DNA from: Phascolarctobacterium sp.
GTDB taxonomy: Bacteria; Bacillota; Negativicutes; Acidaminococcales; Acidaminococcaceae
Assembly: GCA_016302525.1 (NCBI GenBank)
Contig: JAEDNJ010000010.1
Location: 1-18,800, forward strand
Reading direction: 5' to 3'
DNA: 18,800 bases
Position numbers and translations under genes: made by a program. The notes beneath the pieces were generated by a model. It was not told the DNA's origin and made no database searches. It was given only the letters and a program-made list of their open reading frames with translations. Below, in pieces: positions 1 to 8,048 of this stretch; position 1 is the stretch's first letter; every line of letters begins with the position of its first letter.

Positions 1-54
1 AGCACCTCCTTGCCAAGGAGGGGGTCGCGAGTTCGAATCTCGTTTTCCGCTCCA
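1..54 (+). tRNA. tRNA-Gly(GCC), 3' part
   Basis: This is the 3' portion of a tRNA cut by the window start. The anticodon arm reads CCTCC-TTGCCAA-GGAGG, which puts GCC in the anticodon position and predicts glycine. It is followed by a T-arm with the GTTCGAATC motif and an encoded CCA at 52-54. The 5' acceptor strand and D-arm lie outside the window. Other tRNA genes may lie upstream. Confidence 0.92.
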
Positions 55-65
55 TTTATAAATTT

Positions 66-92
66 CCCGGTAGCAGGCTACCGGGTTTTTTT
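66..92 (+). terminator. Intrinsic terminator after the tRNA
   Basis: CCCGGTAG (66-73) and CTACCGGG (78-85) form an 8-bp GC-rich stem with a CAGG loop, followed directly by seven T (86-92). It ends the tRNA transcript and separates it from the tig promoter just downstream. Confidence 0.92.
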
Positions 93-114
93 GTTGCAAT
101 TCTTACACTTTTTG

Positions 115-143
115 TTGCCAAAGCTTGATTATTGTGATATGAT
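115..143 (+). promoter_or_regulatory. Sigma-A-type promoter for the tig cluster
   Basis: TTGCCA (115-120) and TATGAT (138-143) are each one base from the -35 and -10 consensus and are separated by exactly 17 bp. Transcription would start near 150, giving a leader of about 200 nt before tig. It is the only strong promoter seen upstream of the tig-clpP-clpX cluster. Confidence 0.75.
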
Positions 144-149
144 ATTGTG

Positions 150-351
150 AGCAATTTGTGTCAGCATTTTTTTGGTGACTAGATAGCTATCCAAGAGCTT
201 TCCAGTCGGGGCAATTTTGCTGCTAGGCTGGCTCTCTAATCCGAATAATAATTGCTTATAAATCAAACTGCCATAGTTTGGCAAAAATAGTGCTGAGGCT
301 GTGACCCTACTGGCAAGGCTTCACGCTATATACTTAAGGAGGATTTTATTA
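150..351 (+). other. Long structured leader of tig
   Basis: About 200 nt lie between the predicted transcription start and the tig ATG, and no credible small ORF was seen. Inverted repeats are visible. AGAGC (194-198) can pair with GCTCT (231-235) and CAG (203-205) with CTG (228-230). Two short hairpins compete at 264-283: CAAACT/AGTTTG (264-269/275-280) against TGCCA/TGGCA (269-273/279-283). I match it to no known riboswitch class. It could be a post-transcriptional control element or simply a long untranslated region. Confidence 0.4.
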
Positions 352-1635
352 ATGAACGTTACTGTTGAAAGAGTAGGCAATGAGGCTACTGTAAAAATTA
401 CTGCACCTGCTTCTGTTGTAAACCAAGCATTTAAGGATGCTGTTAAAAAGATTGCTAACGAAGCTAATATCCCTGGCTTCCGTAAGGGCAAAGCTCCCCG
501 TAACATTGTAGAAATGCACTTTGGCAAGGATACCGTTAAGGGCGAAGCTTTTGAAATCGTTGCAAACAAGGTTTATGGTCAAGCTCTGGACCAAGAGAAC
601 CTGATTCCTGTTGACGAGCCGAAGGTTGAAGAGTCCGTATTTGAAGAAGGCAAGGATTTAGAGCTGACTGTTAAGGTTACTCTGAAACCCGAACCGGAGC
701 TGGGCCAATATAAAGAGCTGCACGTAGAAAAAGCTACTCCCGTAGTAACCGACGAAGAGGTTGAGGCTCAAGTTAACGAGCTGCGCAACCGTCAAGCTAA
801 AATGGTTATGGCTCCGGAAGGCACCGTAATCGAAAAGGGCGACTTCGCTATTATCGACTTTGCAGGCACCATTGATGGCGAACCCTTCTCCGGCGGCGAA
901 GGCAAGGGCTATCCTCTGGAAGTAGGCTCCAACTCCTTCATCCCTGGCTTTGAGGACCAACTGGTTGGCCTGTCTAAGGGAGATGCTACTGATGTAGATG
1001 TAACCTTCCCCGAGGATTACTTTGTTAAAGAGTTAGCTGGCAAGCAAGCAATTTTCAAGGTTAATGTTCAAGATGTAAAACGCAAAGAGCTGCCTGAGCT
1101 GACTGATGAATATGTTGCAGCAAACAGCGACTACAAGACTGTAGAGGAAATGCGCGTTGACTACAAGAAACGCATGCAAGAGGCTGCTGAGCAGGATGCA
1201 CAGGTTAAATATGAGCGTGAGCTGATTGACCTGGCTGTTGCTAATGCTAAATTCGAGGTTCCTGAAATCATGATCAACGACCGCGTTGAGCAAATGATTC
1301 AAGAAATGAAGATGAGCCTGGAAAGCCGCAAGATGACCATGGAAATGTATATGCAATACACTGGCATGGACATGGACAAGATTAAGGCTAACCAACGCCC
1401 CACCGCTGAAGAAAATGTTAAGACTGACATTGTTCTGGATGCTATTGCTAAGGCTGAAAACATTCAACTGGATATGGCTGATGTTGATGCAGAAATCGCT
1501 GCTATCTCCGCTCAACACGGTGCTTCTCCTGAAGAAGTTAAGAAGATTATCAAATCCAATGGCACCATGGGCCTGCTGCTGGCTAACATTCTGCGCCGCA
1601 AAGCTGCTCATGTTATCATTGATTCCGCAAAATAA
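352..1635 (+). CDS. tig: Trigger factor, ribosome-bound chaperone / prolyl isomerase
   Basis: Trigger factor (427 aa) sits at the ribosomal exit tunnel and shields nascent chains. The three-domain layout is visible: an N-terminal ribosome-binding domain with the signature GFRKGKAP (residues 42-49, including the F-R-K triad), a central FKBP-like domain starting around KGDFAIIDFAGTIDG with the IPGFEDQL motif, and a long helical C-terminal arm domain. An upstream in-frame start at 301 would add 17 residues, but AAGGAGG at 336-342 lies just ahead of the ATG at 352, so that start is chosen. It heads the tig-clpP-clpX-lon cluster. Its Gln codons are mostly CAA, as in the ribosomal genes of this window, which suits high expression. 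Family assignment is secure. Confidence 0.97.
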   Translation: MNVTVERVGNEATVKITAPASVVNQAFKDAVKKIANEANIPGFRKGKAPRNIVEMHFGKDTVKGEAFEIVANKVYGQALDQENLIPVDEPKVEESVFEEGKDLELTVKVTLKPEPELGQYKELHVEKATPVVTDEEVEAQVNELRNRQAKMVMAPEGTVIEKGDFAIIDFAGTIDGEPFSGGEGKGYPLEVGSNSFIPGFEDQLVGLSKGDATDVDVTFPEDYFVKELAGKQAIFKVNVQDVKRKELPELTDEYVAANSDYKTVEEMRVDYKKRMQEAAEQDAQVKYERELIDLAVANAKFEVPEIMINDRVEQMIQEMKMSLESRKMTMEMYMQYTGMDMDKIKANQRPTAEENVKTDIVLDAIAKAENIQLDMADVDAEIAAISAQHGASPEEVKKIIKSNGTMGLLLANILRRKAAHVIIDSAK

Positions 1636-1656
1636 TTTGTTCTGTAAATTTGCAGT

Positions 1657-1664
1657 AAAGGAGG
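1657..1664 (+). promoter_or_regulatory. Ribosome binding site that fixes the clpP start
   Basis: AAAGGAGG lies 9 nt ahead of the ATG at 1674. The alternative in-frame GTG at 1665 touches this site directly, so it cannot be the start. Confidence 0.85.
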
Positions 1665-1673
1665 GTGGCAAGA

Positions 1674-2255
1674 ATGAATTATGTGCCTATAGTTGTTGAG
1701 CAATCTAGTCGTGGCGAACGCTCCTACGATATTTATTCTCGGCTCTTAAAGGATAGAATCGTATTTGTAACGGGTGAAATTGATGATTACATGGCAGATC
1801 TTGTCATCGCTCAATTACTGTTTTTAGAATCTGAGGATCCGGATAAGGATATTCATATGTATATTAATAGCCCTGGCGGCAGTGTGAGTGCCGGTATGGC
1901 TATTTATGACACTATGCAATACATCAAGCCAGATGTATCTACTATCTGCATGGGCATGGCTGCCAGCATGGCTTCTGTGCTTTTGGCAGCTGGTACTAAG
2001 GGCAAGCGCTTTGCTCTGCCTCATGCCAGAGTAATGATTCATCAGCCTCTGGGTGGCACGGAGGGCCAGGCTACGGAGATTGAAATTCACGCCCGTGAAA
2101 TTCTGCGTATCCGTGACGAGATGAACAAGGTGCTGGCTCAGCACACAGGTCAGCCTGTGGAGAAAATTGCCAGGGATACAGAACGCGATTATTATCTTAC
2201 CAGCTATGCAGCCAGGGAATATGGCTTAATAGATGAGGTTGTTGAGCGTAAATAA
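1674..2255 (+). CDS. clpP: ATP-dependent Clp protease proteolytic subunit ClpP
   Basis: ClpP (193 aa, normal length) is the serine-peptidase barrel that degrades proteins fed to it by Clp ATPases. The catalytic triad is present: Ser98 in MGMAASMAS, His123 in [10 protein letters not shown], and Asp172 in ERDYYLT. The oxyanion-side motif SPGGSVSAG is at about 66-74. It lies 38 nt after tig and 26 nt before clpX, so the three genes are very likely co-transcribed and ClpP is made with its unfoldase. No CtsR-type heptad repeat was seen upstream. Confidence 0.98.
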   Translation: MNYVPIVVEQSSRGERSYDIYSRLLKDRIVFVTGEIDDYMADLVIAQLLFLESEDPDKDIHMYINSPGGSVSAGMAIYDTMQYIKPDVSTICMGMAASMASVLLAAGTKGKRFALPHARVMIHQPLGGTEGQATEIEIHAREILRIRDEMNKVLAQHTGQPVEKIARDTERDYYLTSYAAREYGLIDEVVERK

Positions 2256-2281
2256 GCAAAACTGCACTAAGGAGTTCTAAT

Positions 2282-3532
2282 ATGAAGTATGACGATAGTC
2301 AGGATAATGGTATGCTCTGTTCCTTTTGCGGCAAGCGTGAGGACCAGGTACGCCGTTTGATTGCAGGCCGTGGCGTTTATATTTGCGACGAGTGTATTGA
2401 GTTTTGCAAGGATATGCTTGATGAGGATTCTCTGAAGGATACTGCTGCCAAGCTGCCTGATGGCAATGATTTACCAAGACCCCAGGAAATCAAGGAGATT
2501 TTGGACCAGTATGTTATTGGACAGGATGAGGCTAAGAAAACCTTATCCGTAGCAGTATATAACCATTATAAACGCATTAACTATGAATTGCAGACTCCAC
2601 AGGACAATCGAGATGTGGAGCTGCAAAAATCTAATATTATAATGTTAGGACCTACAGGCAGCGGCAAGACCCTGTTAGCGCAAACTCTGGCGAAGCTTTT
2701 AAAGGTTCCCTTTGCCATGGCTGATGCTACCACCTTGACCGAGGCTGGCTATGTAGGTGAGGATGTAGAGAATATTTTGCTGAAGCTGATTTCCAATGCT
2801 GATTATGATGTGGAAGCAGCTCAAAGAGGTATTGTCTATATCGACGAAATTGATAAAATAGCTCGCAAGAGTGAAAATGTCTCCATTACCCGTGATGTTT
2901 CCGGTGAAGGTGTGCAGCAGGCTCTTTTAAAAATTCTAGAGGGCACTGTGGCTAGCGTACCGCCTAAGGGTGGGCGCAAGCACCCTCATCAGGAGTTCAT
3001 TAATATTGACACAACTAATATTCTCTTTATTTGTGGTGGTGCCTTTGCTGGACTAGAGCGTATTGTAGATGCTCGCGTAGGCAAGAAAAATCTGGGCTTT
3101 GGTGCTGATATTCGTCAAAAGCACGAGCTGGATGTGACTAGTGCCTTCAGCCAGGTACAACCGGAGGACTTGATAAAATTTGGCCTTATCCCGGAATTTG
3201 CTGGTCGTTTGCCCGTAGTGGTAACACTGAATTCCTTGGATAAGAACGCTTTAGTACGCATCCTGAAGGAGCCGCGCAATGCTCTGGTAAAGCAGTATCA
3301 GCGTTTCCTGGAGATGGATGGTGTACAGCTTGAGTTCGAGGATGGTGCATTGGAGGCTATTGCCGAAGAAGCCTTAAAGCGTAATGCTGGCGCACGCGGC
3401 TTGCGTGCCATTATTGAGTCAATTATGCGGAATGTAATGTATGATATTCCTTCTCGTGATGATGTAACCCGGTGTGTTGTTACCGAGGCTACGGTCCGAG
3501 AGCATGAAGAACCGCAAATGTTTTGTGAGTAA
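2282..3532 (+). CDS. clpX: Clp protease ATP-binding subunit ClpX
   Basis: ClpX (416 aa) is an AAA+ unfoldase that recognises tagged or regulated substrates and threads them into ClpP. The N-terminal zinc-binding domain has Cys13, Cys16, Cys35 and Cys38. Walker A is GPTGSGKT (123-130), Walker B ends in IDEID with Asp188-Glu189, the pore loop motif GYVGEDV follows Walker A, and the C-terminal domain carries the NAGARGLR sensor-2 region. The site AAGGAG lies about 7 nt before the ATG. A strong hairpin follows the stop codon, so transcription into lon may be reduced. Confidence 0.98.
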   Translation: MKYDDSQDNGMLCSFCGKREDQVRRLIAGRGVYICDECIEFCKDMLDEDSLKDTAAKLPDGNDLPRPQEIKEILDQYVIGQDEAKKTLSVAVYNHYKRINYELQTPQDNRDVELQKSNIIMLGPTGSGKTLLAQTLAKLLKVPFAMADATTLTEAGYVGEDVENILLKLISNADYDVEAAQRGIVYIDEIDKIARKSENVSITRDVSGEGVQQALLKILEGTVASVPPKGGRKHPHQEFINIDTTNILFICGGAFAGLERIVDARVGKKNLGFGADIRQKHELDVTSAFSQVQPEDLIKFGLIPEFAGRLPVVVTLNSLDKNALVRILKEPRNALVKQYQRFLEMDGVQLEFEDGALEAIAEEALKRNAGARGLRAIIESIMRNVMYDIPSRDDVTRCVVTEATVREHEEPQMFCE

Positions 3533-3541
3533 GATTAGAGT

Positions 3542-3576
3542 TTAAGGGGGAAGACTGTCTTCTCCCTTAATTTGTT
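3542..3576 (+). terminator. Hairpin between clpX and lon, weak or partial terminator
   Basis: The arms at 3542-3554 and 3558-3570 (TTAAGGG... and ...CCCTTAA) form a 13-bp stem with one G-T pair and a 3-nt loop. The following TTTGTT is a poor T tract. It may attenuate transcription, or protect the 3' end of a processed clpPX message, rather than terminate fully. Lon has no obvious strong promoter of its own in the 61-nt gap. Confidence 0.5.
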
Positions 3577-3593
3577 ATAAAGGATGTGCAACT

Positions 3594-5909
3594 ATGGACG
3601 AGTTATTAACGCGACCACTTTTGCCTTTACGTGGTTTAATTGTTTTTCCAGGCGTTGTAACCAACATTGATGTTGGCAGAGAAAAATCTATGCACGCTGT
3701 AGAGGCTGCTATGAATCGTGATAAGCTGCTCTATGTAACAGCGCAAAAGGACGCTGCTGTACAGGAGGTTGTGCCCAGCGATTTATATACTGTTGGCGTT
3801 GTTGTAGAAATCAAACAAACGCTGCGTCTGCCTAATGGCGGTATGCGAATTTTAGTAGAAGGCTTAGCTCGTGTAAGCTTTACAGATATTGATGATGCTG
3901 TCACTCGTGCAGGCTGCTTTGTGGGTACAGCAAAGGCTCTACCAGATAAATTAACTATAGATTTAGAAACCCAGGCCTTAGAACGCCTTTTAAGGGAGAC
4001 CTTTGAGCAATGGGTGTTGAACAATAAGAAAATAAGCGTTGAGCTGCTAGAAGGCTTTAAGGCTGAGAAGAATATGGGCCGCTTAGCTGATAAGATTGCC
4101 AACATAGTAAACTTTGAGCTTGCTATTAAGCAAAGTCTTTTAGCTACTGTAGATGTTAAAGAGCGTTTGCATGACCTCTATGAGCGTTTGGTAGCAGAGT
4201 TAGAGATTTCCAAGCTCTCTAAATCAATTGCTCAGGATGTGCATAAGGCAGTCGAGAAAAATCAGAAGGATTATTTCCTGCGTGAGCAGATTAAGGTGAT
4301 TAGTAAGGAGCTGGGCGAGGCCGAGGATATTTTGGCCGAGGTGGCTGAATATAGGGCCAAAATGGCTACTTTAGAACTGCCGCAAAATGTTGCCGAGAAG
4401 CTGGACAAGGAAATTAAGCGTCTAGCAAAGATGCAGCCCATGGTTCCCGAATCTGCGGTAGTACGCAATTATTTGGATTTGGTGCTGAGCCTGCCCTGGG
4501 GAATTGTGTCGGATGATACTTATGACATGGACTATGCGCAGAAGGTGCTGGACCGAGACCATTATGGTTTAAAAAAGGTAAAGGAGCGTATTCTGGAATT
4601 TATCGCTGTCAGGGCTCTGTCTAAAAATACGCGTGGTCCCATTATCTGTTTGGTAGGACCTCCTGGTGTAGGAAAAACCTCTTTGGCCCATAGCGTAGCT
4701 GAGGCGGTTAACCGCAAGTTTACGCGTGTTTCTCTGGGTGGCGTGCGTGACGAAGCAGAGATTCGCGGGCATCGTCGTACCTATGTAGGGGCTTTGCCGG
4801 GGCGCATTATTCAGGGTATCCAGAATGCTGGCTGCATGAATCCGCTCTTTCTTTTAGATGAGGTGGATAAAATGGCCTCCGACTTTAAGGGAGATCCGGC
4901 AGCTGCCTTGCTTGAGGCGCTAGACCCCGAGCAAAACAATACTTTTGCAGACCATTTTGTGGAGTTTCCCTTTGACCTTTCGCAGGTGTTCTGGATTGTT
5001 ACAGCCAATTCCATGGCTACTATTCCTCCTGCTCTGCTTGACAGAATGGAGGTAATAGAGCTTTCCAGCTATACGGACGAGGAAAAGGTGCAAATTGCCA
5101 AATGTCATTTATTGCCCAAGAATAAAAAGCTCAATGGTCTGGATGGCTATCGCGTAGCTATTAGCGAGAAGGCTATTCGCCGCATTATTCGCGATTATAC
5201 CCGTGAAGCAGGTGTGCGTGAGCTGGAACGCAAGATAGCTAATGTTTATCGCAAGGTTGCCTTTAAAATTGCCCATGGTGATTGCAAGGGTGCCATAATT
5301 AACGAAAACAATCTGGAAAAATTCCTGGGTCCTGTTATTTACAAGGATGATGATATCAACATCAGCTCCGAGGTAGGCGTTGTCAATGGTCTGGCCTGGA
5401 CTAGCATTGGCGGCGAGCTCTTAAAGGTTGAGGTTTTGGTGTATAAGGGCAAGGGTAATTTTGCCTTAACCGGTCAGCTGGGTGATGTTATGAAGGAGTC
5501 TGCTCAGGCTGCTTTTACCTATGTCAAGAGCATTGGTGAGGAGCTGGGGCTGCCTGCCGATTATTTTGAAACACACGATTTTCATATTCATCTGCCAGAG
5601 GGTGCTGTGCCTAAGGATGGGCCTTCTGCTGGTGTAACCCTGATTACAGCCCTGGTATCTGCTATTACCGGGCGTGCAGTCAAAGAAAAGCTGGCTATGA
5701 CAGGAGAAATTTCTTTAACAGGCAAGGTTTGGCCCATTGGCGGCCTTAAGGAAAAGGTTTTGGCAGCTTATCGCTACGGTGTGCGTACTGTGCTGATGCC
5801 AGAACGCAATTTGCAGGATTTAGAAGAGGTGCCTGCAAACATTCGCGCAGAGATGAGCTATATCCCTGTCAAGAATGCAAGTCAGGTTTTGGCTAACGCC
5901 CTCGTATAG
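3594..5909 (+). CDS. lon: ATP-dependent protease Lon (LonA type)
   Basis: Lon (771 aa) is a cytoplasmic AAA+ serine protease that removes misfolded and short-lived regulatory proteins. An N-terminal LON substrate domain begins at LLPLRGLIVFPG and is followed by a helical region (about 200-310). The AAA+ module has Walker A GPPGVGKT (355-362) and Walker B FLLDEVDK. The C-terminal protease domain has Ser678 in PKDGPSAG and Lys721 in GGLKEK, the Ser-Lys dyad with the usual 43-residue spacing. No membrane segment is seen, so it is LonA rather than LonB. The ATG is preceded by AAAGGATG. The order clpX-lon-engB is typical of Firmicutes. Confidence 0.98.
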   Translation: MDELLTRPLLPLRGLIVFPGVVTNIDVGREKSMHAVEAAMNRDKLLYVTAQKDAAVQEVVPSDLYTVGVVVEIKQTLRLPNGGMRILVEGLARVSFTDIDDAVTRAGCFVGTAKALPDKLTIDLETQALERLLRETFEQWVLNNKKISVELLEGFKAEKNMGRLADKIANIVNFELAIKQSLLATVDVKERLHDLYERLVAELEISKLSKSIAQDVHKAVEKNQKDYFLREQIKVISKELGEAEDILAEVAEYRAKMATLELPQNVAEKLDKEIKRLAKMQPMVPESAVVRNYLDLVLSLPWGIVSDDTYDMDYAQKVLDRDHYGLKKVKERILEFIAVRALSKNTRGPIICLVGPPGVGKTSLAHSVAEAVNRKFTRVSLGGVRDEAEIRGHRRTYVGALPGRIIQGIQNAGCMNPLFLLDEVDKMASDFKGDPAAALLEALDPEQNNTFADHFVEFPFDLSQVFWIVTANSMATIPPALLDRMEVIELSSYTDEEKVQIAKCHLLPKNKKLNGLDGYRVAISEKAIRRIIRDYTREAGVRELERKIANVYRKVAFKIAHGDCKGAIINENNLEKFLGPVIYKDDDINISSEVGVVNGLAWTSIGGELLKVEVLVYKGKGNFALTGQLGDVMKESAQAAFTYVKSIGEELGLPADYFETHDFHIHLPEGAVPKDGPSAGVTLITALVSAITGRAVKEKLAMTGEISLTGKVWPIGGLKEKVLAAYRYGVRTVLMPERNLQDLEEVPANIRAEMSYIPVKNASQVLANALV

Positions 5910-5960
5910 GGGTTAGTCTTTAGATAATAGTTGTTTTGTAGACGACAAAGGAGGTTTCAC

Positions 5961-6602
5961 ATGGCAAAAGGTGATTGGGATATTATTCGCGCTCAGTTTG
6001 TTACCTCTGCTGTGAGGGCGAACCAGTATCCGACAAGCGGTTTACTGGAAATAGCCTTTATTGGCAGGAGTAATGTAGGCAAGTCATCTCTTATCAATTC
6101 TTTATGTCGCCGCAATAATTTGGCTAGAGTGAGCTCTACTCCTGGCAAAACGCAAACCATCAATTTTTATGATTTAGAAGCCAAAAAGGTTGTAGAGGGT
6201 ATTGATGAGCGTTCTCATTTTTATCTGGTAGACCTGCCTGGTTATGGCTTTGCAAAAACCAATCATGATAATCGCGATCAGTGGTCTAGCTTTATTGGCA
6301 AGTATTTATCTGAAAGCGATAATTTGCGTATGGTGTGCCAGCTCATTGATATTCGTCATAAGCCCCTGGCTAGTGATATGGAGTGTTATGAATGGCTTAT
6401 TCACTGTGGCCTGAATGTTCAGGTTATCTTGACAAAGTCTGATAAGCTGTCTAAGAACGCTGCGGAATCACAAAAGGCTCTCTTTAAAAGGGAACTGGGG
6501 CTTTACGAGGACCAGATTATGACCTATTCTTCAGCGCAGCATAATATGCGCGGAGAGCTCATTGGTAGAATTATGAAGACTATAGAAGGACCGGTTCGCT
6601 AG
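5961..6602 (+). CDS. engB: Ribosome biogenesis GTP-binding protein EngB/YsxC
   Basis: EngB (213 aa) is a TRAFAC-class GTPase that assists late 50S subunit assembly. Its GTPase motifs are all present: G1 GRSNVGKSS (35-43), a G2 Thr region STPGKTQT, G3 DLPGYG (91-96), G4 TKSD (158-161) and G5 SSAQ. An in-frame start at 5931 exists, but AAAGGAGG at 5947-5954 lies just before the ATG at 5961 and decides the start. It follows lon by 51 nt and is almost fused to the next gene (4-nt gap), consistent with one transcript. Confidence 0.96.
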   Translation: MAKGDWDIIRAQFVTSAVRANQYPTSGLLEIAFIGRSNVGKSSLINSLCRRNNLARVSSTPGKTQTINFYDLEAKKVVEGIDERSHFYLVDLPGYGFAKTNHDNRDQWSSFIGKYLSESDNLRMVCQLIDIRHKPLASDMECYEWLIHCGLNVQVILTKSDKLSKNAAESQKALFKRELGLYEDQIMTYSSAQHNMRGELIGRIMKTIEGPVR

Positions 6603-6606
6603 TCTG

Positions 6607-7653
6607 ATGTTGATAAATCGTTTACTTTTATTTATAGTGGGCTTTTTTGTGGGCACGCTGTTTGTGCAGCTGCATTGGCCTATTCCCTATATGCTAGGAG
6701 GTATGCTGACGGCTATTGCCTGCAAGAGCTTTGCCAGAAAAATAGAAGTGACCTGGCCTATGCGCTTTCGTGAATATGCCTTGACGGCAGTTGGCTATGG
6801 CATTGGTGCCAACTTTAGCCAGGAGGCCTGGCAGAATATTATGTCACAGAGCGTGGGCGTTCTGGAAGCAACTGTTTCTATTTTCCTGGCTAGCTTTGCC
6901 TTGTCCTATCTTACGGCCAAGCTGACTGGTGAGGATCACAAGAGCTGTCTCATGGGTATGTTGCCCGGTGGTTTAACCGTCATGATGGTTCTCTCGGAGG
7001 AGGATAAGGAGGTTAATCCTAATATCGTGGCGGTAATGCAGGTGCTGCGGCTTGTGATGGTTGTGGTTTCTGTGCCCTTTTTGGTTATCTATTTGCTGAA
7101 TGCGAAGGTGTTGACTAGCTCCCTGACGGCTCCGAATCTTGGCGGCTATCACTGGGTGATTTTTGTCCCCTTGGCAATATTAGGTGTCTTTATTGCGCGC
7201 AAGCTGCATTTTCCTACTCCGACCATGCTGGGTCCTATTTTTGCTACGGCACTTTTTGCCGTTGCTGCAGGTCGAGTTCAGCCTCTTCCTGCCTGGATTA
7301 TGTGCCCGGCGCAGCTGTGCATCGGCTTGTATATGGGTATGCAGCTGGATGTAGAGAGAGTTATGCGCACGAAGAAGATGGTTCCCTATATTGTTTTGGC
7401 AACGATTGTCATGATTGCCGTTAGTATTGGCATGGCTTATGTGCTTTCGGACCGTTATGGTTTTAGCCTGATAACTGCCTTTTTGGCCATGTCACCAGGT
7501 GGAATTGCAGAAATGTCCCTGGCTGGTTTAAGTATGGGGGAAAATGTCTCCGTGATTTTGACCTATCAGTTGGTTCGCATTTTGACCATGACTCTGTTTG
7601 TGCCCTATTTTTTAAAGCACGCTTTTAAAAGAAAAACGGATGTAGATGTCTAG
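6607..7653 (+). CDS. AbrB-duplication family integral membrane protein
   Basis: This 348-aa, very hydrophobic protein with roughly ten membrane segments resembles the AbrB-duplication family (Pfam AbrB, often mislabelled ammonia monooxygenase or regulator). Its two halves are repeats: LHWPIPYMLGG (22-32) matches LHFPTPTMLGP (200-210), and MLPGG (118-122) matches MSPGG (295-299), an offset of about 177 residues. A transporter-like role is likely, but the substrate is unknown. The start lies 4 nt after engB with only a distant AGAAGGA ahead of it, so translational coupling to engB is likely. It has no functional tie to the proteases other than co-transcription. Confidence 0.8.
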   Translation: MLINRLLLFIVGFFVGTLFVQLHWPIPYMLGGMLTAIACKSFARKIEVTWPMRFREYALTAVGYGIGANFSQEAWQNIMSQSVGVLEATVSIFLASFALSYLTAKLTGEDHKSCLMGMLPGGLTVMMVLSEEDKEVNPNIVAVMQVLRLVMVVVSVPFLVIYLLNAKVLTSSLTAPNLGGYHWVIFVPLAILGVFIARKLHFPTPTMLGPIFATALFAVAAGRVQPLPAWIMCPAQLCIGLYMGMQLDVERVMRTKKMVPYIVLATIVMIAVSIGMAYVLSDRYGFSLITAFLAMSPGGIAEMSLAGLSMGENVSVILTYQLVRILTMTLFVPYFLKHAFKRKTDVDV

Positions 7654-7676
7654 ACTTTGCGTTGATGCTGCTAGTT

Positions 7677-7701
7677 AGGGAGAGTTTGACTCTCCCTTTT
7701 T
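7677..7701 (+). terminator. Intrinsic terminator ending the tig-to-AbrB-family gene cluster
   Basis: AGGGAGAGT (7677-7685) pairs with ACTCTCCCT (7689-7697) around a TTG loop and runs into a T tract (TTTTTC). It closes the first gene cluster and isolates it from the riboswitch promoter downstream. Confidence 0.93.
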
Positions 7702-7780
7702 CTATGGTCATTAATGAACTTATTACTATTTAATATATATTATATCGATAAAAATTTTGAAAACTTTTTCTTAAAAGTAG

Positions 7781-7809
7781 TTGACATTCTTATTGAGAAC
7801 GAGTATAAT
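7781..7809 (+). promoter_or_regulatory. Consensus promoter of the cobalamin riboswitch transcript
   Basis: TTGACA (7781-7786) and TATAAT (7804-7809) are both perfect consensus hexamers with a 17-bp spacer. The upstream 80 nt are very AT-rich. Transcription would start near 7816, just ahead of the riboswitch aptamer. A promoter this strong argues that the locus is still expressed. Confidence 0.88.
7794..7808 (+). promoter_or_regulatory. Possible Fur operator overlapping the promoter
   Basis: TGAGAAC-G-AGTATAA matches 11 of the 14 informative positions of the 7-1-7 Fur box TGATAATnATTATCA. It covers the spacer and most of the -10 box, where repressor binding would block RNA polymerase. This is a by-eye match in AT-rich DNA, so it stays tentative. 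Confidence 0.4.
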
Positions 7810-7831
7810 TAACTCAACAAATCAATATTTC

Positions 7832-7956
7832 GTATGAAATGCTAATTGGTGTGATGCCAAGCGATCCCGTCGCTGTAAGAAAAGCTCCATGGACTTTTTT
7901 AAGCCAGCAAAGTATTTCATATAGGCTGATGCTTGACCTGCGAGCGACAGGAAGGC
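7832..7956 (+). promoter_or_regulatory. Cobalamin (B12) riboswitch, compact form
   Basis: The aptamer shows conserved cobalamin-riboswitch elements in order. There is a GGTG..AT.CC hairpin (TTGG 7846-7849 with CCAA 7857-7860), then the CCCGTCGCTGTAAG box (7866-7879), then AAGCCAG (7901-7907). The core is closed by a stem between TATGAAAT (7833-7840) and ATTTCATA (7914-7921). The peripheral arm is very short (about 21 nt at 7880-7900), which suits the small class-II kind. A further hairpin (about 7931-7956, CCTG/CAGG) follows the core and could be the kissing partner. A terminator lies 62 nt downstream of it. No gene follows, which is unusual. Confidence 0.82.
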
Positions 7957-8017
7957 TGTTGACAAATAAGGAAACTGTTTATGTGAGAGTGGCAGTTTAT
8001 TTAATTGGATACATGTC

Positions 8018-8048
8018 GACCGTTCCTGCTAGCAGAAACGGTCTTTTT
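8018..8048 (+). terminator. Riboswitch-linked intrinsic terminator
   Basis: GACCGTT (8018-8024) pairs with AACGGTC (8037-8043). Above one mismatch an inner CTG/CAG stem adds to it, and five T follow (8044-8048). TTCCTG (8023-8028) in its 5' arm is also complementary to CAGGAA (7948-7953) at the end of the riboswitch region, which offers an antiterminator pairing. Confidence 0.9.
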
